Shown here in pieces: positions 59,201 to 64,000 of a stretch of DNA of 64,000 nt. Origin of the DNA: Bombardia bombarda (Eukaryota > Ascomycota > Sordariomycetes > Sordariales > Lasiosphaeriaceae); contig JAULSR010000005.1 in NCBI GenBank assembly GCA_030512295.1, positions 1,922,001 to 1,986,000 on the forward strand. The letters are read 5' to 3'. Numbering within the stretch: the first letter of the stretch is position 1; every line of letters begins with the position of its first letter. A program made the translations under genes and the position numbers. The notes under the pieces are model-generated. The model did no database searches and had not been told where the DNA came from. It was given only the letters and a program-made list of their open reading frames with translations.

Positions 59201-61282
59201 AAACCCATGGATGCTGGTCAAAATCACGAAGAGGCCTGCTTGGGCAATTCAAGATACATATCGACACGACACCAAAGAGTATCGGGACTGGCCTTTGACC
59301 CAGGCTCGAGCCTGGTCATCACCAAGAAACCAACCCCCATTCATCGAGCCAAGGGAGTGGATTTGTTGACGAACTAGGGCTGTCCCGGTAACCCCACCCA
59401 TGGAAGACGTGTAATAATTGCTGGGGCCTGCGATAGCTCCAGGATGTTCGTGCCACTCACCCACCCATCCCATCCCCATGCCAACATCGAAATGGGAAAC
59501 CGACGAACATGGCCGCCTATCCGCAACCTCATAGGCAGCCTCAGCCCGTGACTGCTCGTCGACTACTGTGTATGAGACATCAACACAATCTGGAAGCCGA
59601 CAAAAGATGGCTTGGAACTAGCAGCATGATGGAGAAGATGCTGACGACCCATGATTGGGTCAATAGCCATGTCGGCGTCCATACACACACATCCACTCGG
59701 CCATGTGCCCTCTTTGATTCTCGTATTGATCCACGCCCCGCAGCCCCTCTCTCACTACTGACTGCACAGAGCAACTCAGGCCACACCGGCGCCCCTCCAT
59801 GTTACGATGTCTATCGACACACACTGAGAAGGCAGCCCATGTTGGTGCCGGATAACCGCTAGTTCCAGTTCTAGCACTTCATGGCAAGTTATTGCGTTCG
59901 AAGTCAGTCGAGACAGATCTGGCAACCCTACTGAATAGGTTTGCAATGTCGAGATGGACGGCTGTCCTCGGATTGGCACGGAGACATCTGCAAGATTACG
60001 ACACTAAGGGACCTACATCCCTGCACCCGCAGTCGATCTAGACTCTCGAGTCTTTTCTGGAGTGTTATCTTCGCAATTAATTTCCACCTCGCAGTCGTCG
60101 GCCCACCATCGTGTTGTACTGCTTGCCCAATGCAGCCTCTCGATACACTGCGAGACTGCCAACCGTTGACCTTGGACAGCAGTACAGGACAAATGCAGAA
60201 GCAGTAGCAGCACCCAGCTACATTCCAGTTGGAAAGTAGCACCACTAGCAGTCTTCGAGTCCACATTCGACGGGAGAACAGCGAATAGTTCGAATACTGG
60301 CCAGTGCGTACATGGAAATATGGACGCCGACACGGGACAACGCGGACCAGATATATATACTGTGTATATACAACGCGTATTCAGGAAGCACAGTATGTAC
60401 ATACCTGGGTACCTCAGGGTACCTATGTGTCTGGCAGTTCTAAGGCTTCTTACAGGTTTCTCGGACACCAAGCTCGGGCAACTCGGGATTTGCATCTGTA
60501 CTGTGCACTAACTGGCGTCCGGGGTGTTTACAAGCCACTCAACAATGGGCTTGTTGATTCCCCATAATTTTGCATCTTGGTTCCAATCACCCATCCGCTT
60601 CGATGCAGGACGACGACTGGCTCATGTATGTACTGTACATACAGCAACTCGTGTAGTGCACTCTCACTGCAGCAAAACCGCCCCGCTACCACCTCTGCCT
60701 GCATCGCCGCGCCACGCCCCTGTGTCACCTCACCCTCCAAATCAACCCTGTAATTTCATCCATGGGTTCCTTCCTAGTATAGGTACACTAGACGCGAGAA
60801 ATGATCTGACCTATCTCGCAGTGACGGCCAAAGGCGGCTCGCCAACACTCACTGAAATGAGCCTGGCTGCTCACTCCGCTCAATCACTCTTCCACTTTGT
60901 CCTCAAACCCGCAGCAATCTAGCGGGGCGTTGCTACTATCTACTGTGTACATCGGATTACTACTGTGTACTTACCCAGGTTAAGGTATGCAGCAAGTAAA
61001 GAGGTGCTGGGTAAACTCGTTCGTATCGTTTCCATTTTTATAACCCAAGTCGGCCGCTAGCCTTGGACCTGGAAAAATGAACCATGTACCTACCTACAAC
61101 CACACACACTGACGGGGGACTGGCCGATGTCCATGGTCATCATGATGATGGGTATATAGAAATGCAGTCCCCACACCCTCATTGTGCCATTCTCCTTGCC
61201 TTCCATCCGATATCCGACGCTCGTTAGTCTCGTCACTTTTGCTGGTGTTGCCGTCCATTACTGGACGTGTAAGGTGTTCAAC
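53273..61282. other. Gene-poor block of 8 kb
   Basis: No supported gene between Ran and the glyoxal oxidase. The part from about 53.8 to 56.5 kb is AT-rich; the part to 61 kb is mixed, with many GGTACCT and TAGGTAGG-like words. Frames of up to about 160 codons are present but carry no recognisable domains and no consistent exon chain. I saw no transposase, reverse transcriptase, tRNA or long terminal repeat. The right end (about 61.1-61.28 kb) is the likely promoter of the oxidase. Confidence 0.5.
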
Positions 61283-64000
61283 ATGAGGGCCACACGAGCA
61301 AATACCGTTCTTTTCTCGCTTCTTCTCTCATGGGTAAGTTAGCCAGCCGTCGTGTTCTCACTCATCGCCAATGCCTAGCTAGTGGCTGACAAGATATCTC
61401 AGTTCTCGCCGTCGCTTGCTCAGGGGGTTCAGCCTGCAACTGTGGAAAATTACAATTGGTATGGATGCCAGACCGAGTCAGCCACGGGGCGTGCCCTGAG
61501 TGCTACCGACTTTGCTGCCGACACCATGACGCTTGAGTCGTGTCGGACATTCTGCTCTGCTTATACCTACTTTGGTGCTGAGTACGGACGCGAATGTTAC
61601 TGCGGCAACAGCTTCAGTGCCGGCTCCGTGCCGGCTCCAGCTTCTGACTGCAATTTCCCTTGCCCGGGCAATACCTCAGAGCTTTGTGGTGCCGGTGCCC
61701 GGTTATCAGTCTACGTGCTGGATGGAGCCGCCGCACCACCACCGGCAGCATCATCTACAACTACAAGTTTGTCACCCCTTTTGCGCCAGCCAAACCACAA
61801 GGCCAGCTCCGTCTTTGTTATGAGGATCTAATCAATAAACTCCAGCTGCTGCATCGGTCCCGACTCTCACGGGCATTCCTGAGGGATGGAGCTATCAAGG
61901 ATGCTACATCGATGGTGCCAACGGCCGTATTCTCCCTTACCAAGCCCCTGATAGCCAGACACTTACGCAGGCGTCGTGTGCCAACTTGTGCTTCGCCAAT
62001 GGCTATTCCATCTCCGGGACCGAATTCGCCGTTCAGTGCTTCTGCGGAAATGCTATTCAGAATGGCGGCGTCGTAACAGCCGACTCGCAGTGCAGCACCG
62101 CTTGCGCCGGCAATTCGGCTCAGAAATGCGGTGCAGGTGGTAGAATGAGTATTGTTTCGGACGGCCCACCCCCAGTCTTTCAACCCCCAAAACCACAGAC
62201 AGGAGGTCTCGGCTCATGGACCTACCAGGGCTGCGCCATGGACAATATCAACCAACAGCGTACCTTCTTCTGGCAGCTCTTCTTCCCAAACACTATGACG
62301 GCGAGTATGTGTCTGAGCAAGTGCGCCGAGTACGGATACCACGCTGCCGGTCTCGAATATGGTGAAGAGTGTTATTGCGGCGACCCAGCCAACATGGCCA
62401 GTCATGGAGCTACCTTCCGGCCAGAGTCGGAGTGCAACATTGTCTGCGCAGGCAATGCGTCTGCCATTTGTGGTGGAGGCTCTCGTCTGACAACGTACTT
62501 CTGGACCGGCACCCCCTTCTACTCGTGGGACTTCCCACAAGATTGGCATGCTGGCGAGTATAGATTCCTGATAGGTGGTGTTACTATTCCTCTCATGACC
62601 ATGGAGTCTATCACTGGCAAGATCAGCTTTCTGTCCAAGTGGGGGACTGGTCCAGGCAACGAGACAGGCGCCTATGAACTCGATCTGACTTTGCTCGACA
62701 ACTTCGCTCAAGCTTGGCGTCCACTTCACCTCAGGACCGATGTTTTCTGCGCCGCTGGCTTGATCTTGCCGGACAAGGGAGGACGCCAGCTGACGGTTGG
62801 TGGGTGGTCGGGCGATTCTACCTACGGAACTCGTCTATACTGGCCCGACGGCTCACCTGGTGTCTGGGGAACCCACGACTGGCAAGAAAATGTGGACGAG
62901 CTCAGTCTCCAGATCGGTCGCTGGTACCCATCTGCCATGATCATGGCCAACGGCTCCATTATGGTCATTGGTGGCGAAGTTGGGTCCAACGCCGCCGCTG
63001 TCCCCTCAATCGAGGTTCTGCCTTATACAGGTCACGCGCCCCTGATTATGGACTGGCTCGCCCGTACTGACCCCAACAATCTGTACCCATTCGTCTGCGT
63101 CCTGCCCACAGGTGGCATCTTTGTTGCCTACTACAACGAAGCCAGAATTCTCAACGAAGTCACCTTTGACACCATCAAGACACTCCCGAACGCCCCTGGC
63201 TCCGTCAACGACCCCACTGCCGGCCGTACATATCCTCTCGAGGGGACTGCTGTTCTCCTCCCGCACAGATACCCTTACACGGACCATCTCGGAATCCTGA
63301 TATGTGGTGGTTCCAACAACGGCGTATCCAACGCCATAGATAACTGCGTATCGACATATCCCGAGGACGCCAACCCGGTCTGGACCATTGAGCGCCTGCC
63401 CTCCTTCCGCGTCATGCCCTGCATGGCCCCTCTCCCCGACGGAACATATCTGATCGCCAACGGCGCCCAGCACGGTGTCGCCGGCTTCGGCCTGGCCACT
63501 AACCCCAACAAGAACGCCCTTCTCTACGACCCGACCAAGCCATACGGCTCCCGCATCACCGTCATGGCCAACACCACCGTCGCGCGCCTGTACCACAGCG
63601 AGGCCATCACGCTCCTCGACGGCCGTGTCCTCATCTCGGGCTCCAATCCCGAGGACGGCGTCAACCCGGAGGAGTACCGTGTCGAGGTGTTCCATCCCCC
63701 GTACCTCCTCAGCGGGCTGCCCAGACCGACCTTCACCATCGCCGACAAGGATTGGAGCTGGGGCCAGAACAACATTGCCTTCACGCTCGGCCACGCGGCG
63801 CAGAACGGCGCCATCACCGTGACTCTGCTGGGGGCGGTGTCGAGCACGCATGGCAACTCGCTGGGCGGCCGCACGCTCATGCCTAATTTCCGGTGCGCGG
63901 GCACCGTCTGCAGCGTAGATGCCCCACCCAACGGCCATGTCAGCCCGCCCGGCTGGTATCAGTTCTTTGTTCTTGATGGCGGGATCCCGGCGGTTGGTGT
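61283..64000 (+). CDS. WSC-domain glyoxal oxidase (copper radical oxidase), 3' end missing
   Basis: Secreted or wall-bound copper radical oxidase that oxidises aldehydes and releases hydrogen peroxide. Exons 61283-61333, 61403-61766 and 61846->64000 (introns of 69 and 79 nt, the second with a GTTTGT donor) give at least 856 residues; the frame is open at the right edge. A signal peptide (MRATRANTVLFSLLLSWFSPSLAQG) spans the first intron. Three WSC domains follow: NWYGCQTES, GWSYQGCYIDGANGR and SWTYQGCAMDN, each ending in a CYCGN/CFCGN-type motif and a Cys-Gly-Gly/Ala-Gly step. The glyoxal oxidase domain follows (VFCAAG with the cofactor Cys at 62748-62750; RWYP with the Tyr at 62925-62927; RLYHSEA with Tyr and His at 63591-63596; STHGN with His at 63849-63851), then the start of the C-terminal early-set domain. 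All expected copper and radical residues are present. Substrate range cannot be read. Confidence 0.95.

Noticed and set aside
63006..63938. 310-codon minus-strand frame opposite the glyoxal oxidase
   Set aside because: Antisense shadow of a real gene with intact active-site residues; Gly/Val/Arg-rich with no domain.

Overview
The window is nuclear DNA of a filamentous ascomycete (Pezizomycotina, most likely a sordariomycete; the genus cannot be fixed from sequence alone). The reasons are many short introns of about 47-125 nt with GTAAGT/GTATGT-type donors and CTAAC-like branch sites, GC-rich coding against AT-richer spacers, genes on both strands with no operons, and typical fungal families (hxB-type molybdenum cofactor sulfurase, wax-synthase-like acyltransferase, WSC-domain glyoxal oxidase, Ser/Thr-rich GPI and membrane wall proteins). 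Eighteen protein genes can be modelled, most by joining exons across introns; no tRNA, rRNA, CRISPR array or intact transposon was seen.

Layout. 1-3583 (+): 3' two thirds or more of a telomerase reverse transcriptase (TERT), cut by the left edge. 3716-5298 (-): wax-synthase-like membrane O-acyltransferase whose reading frame is broken once. 6164-8720 (-): molybdenum cofactor sulfurase, divergent from 9392-11523 (+) Cdc6. 12490-14329 (-): methylmalonate-semialdehyde dehydrogenase. 15476-17395 (-): calnexin. 19085-19989 (+): methylthioribulose-1-phosphate dehydratase. 20478-21098 (-): small Cys-rich GPI-type protein. 23437-24174 (-): short-chain dehydrogenase. 25175-25976 (-): GINS subunit Sld5. 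27181-29091 (+): Cys-rich single-pass membrane protein that looks like a wall sensor. 29956-33186 (-): polo-like kinase. 34296-35014 (+): OPA3-like protein. 35512-36339 (+): unrecognised protein. 41842-42405 (+): small multi-pass membrane protein. 44310-45067 (-): Rtc3-like SBDS-domain protein. 46041-49268 (-): DH-PH RhoGEF. 50450-51319 (+): Nas2/p27 proteasome chaperone. 52304-53272 (+): Ran GTPase. 61283->64000 (+): triple-WSC glyoxal oxidase, cut by the right edge. Two blocks (36.3-41.8 kb and 53.3-61.3 kb) hold no gene I can support.

The genes are mostly housekeeping. Several serve the chromosome cycle (TERT, Cdc6, Sld5, polo kinase, Ran), but nothing in the sequence shows that they are co-regulated. 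The least explained elements are the Cys-rich membrane protein with a dibasic site before its Cys module, the unrecognised 230-residue gene, the broken acyltransferase, two predicted GC-AG introns, and the large gene-poor blocks. I did not find a clear new multi-gene system.
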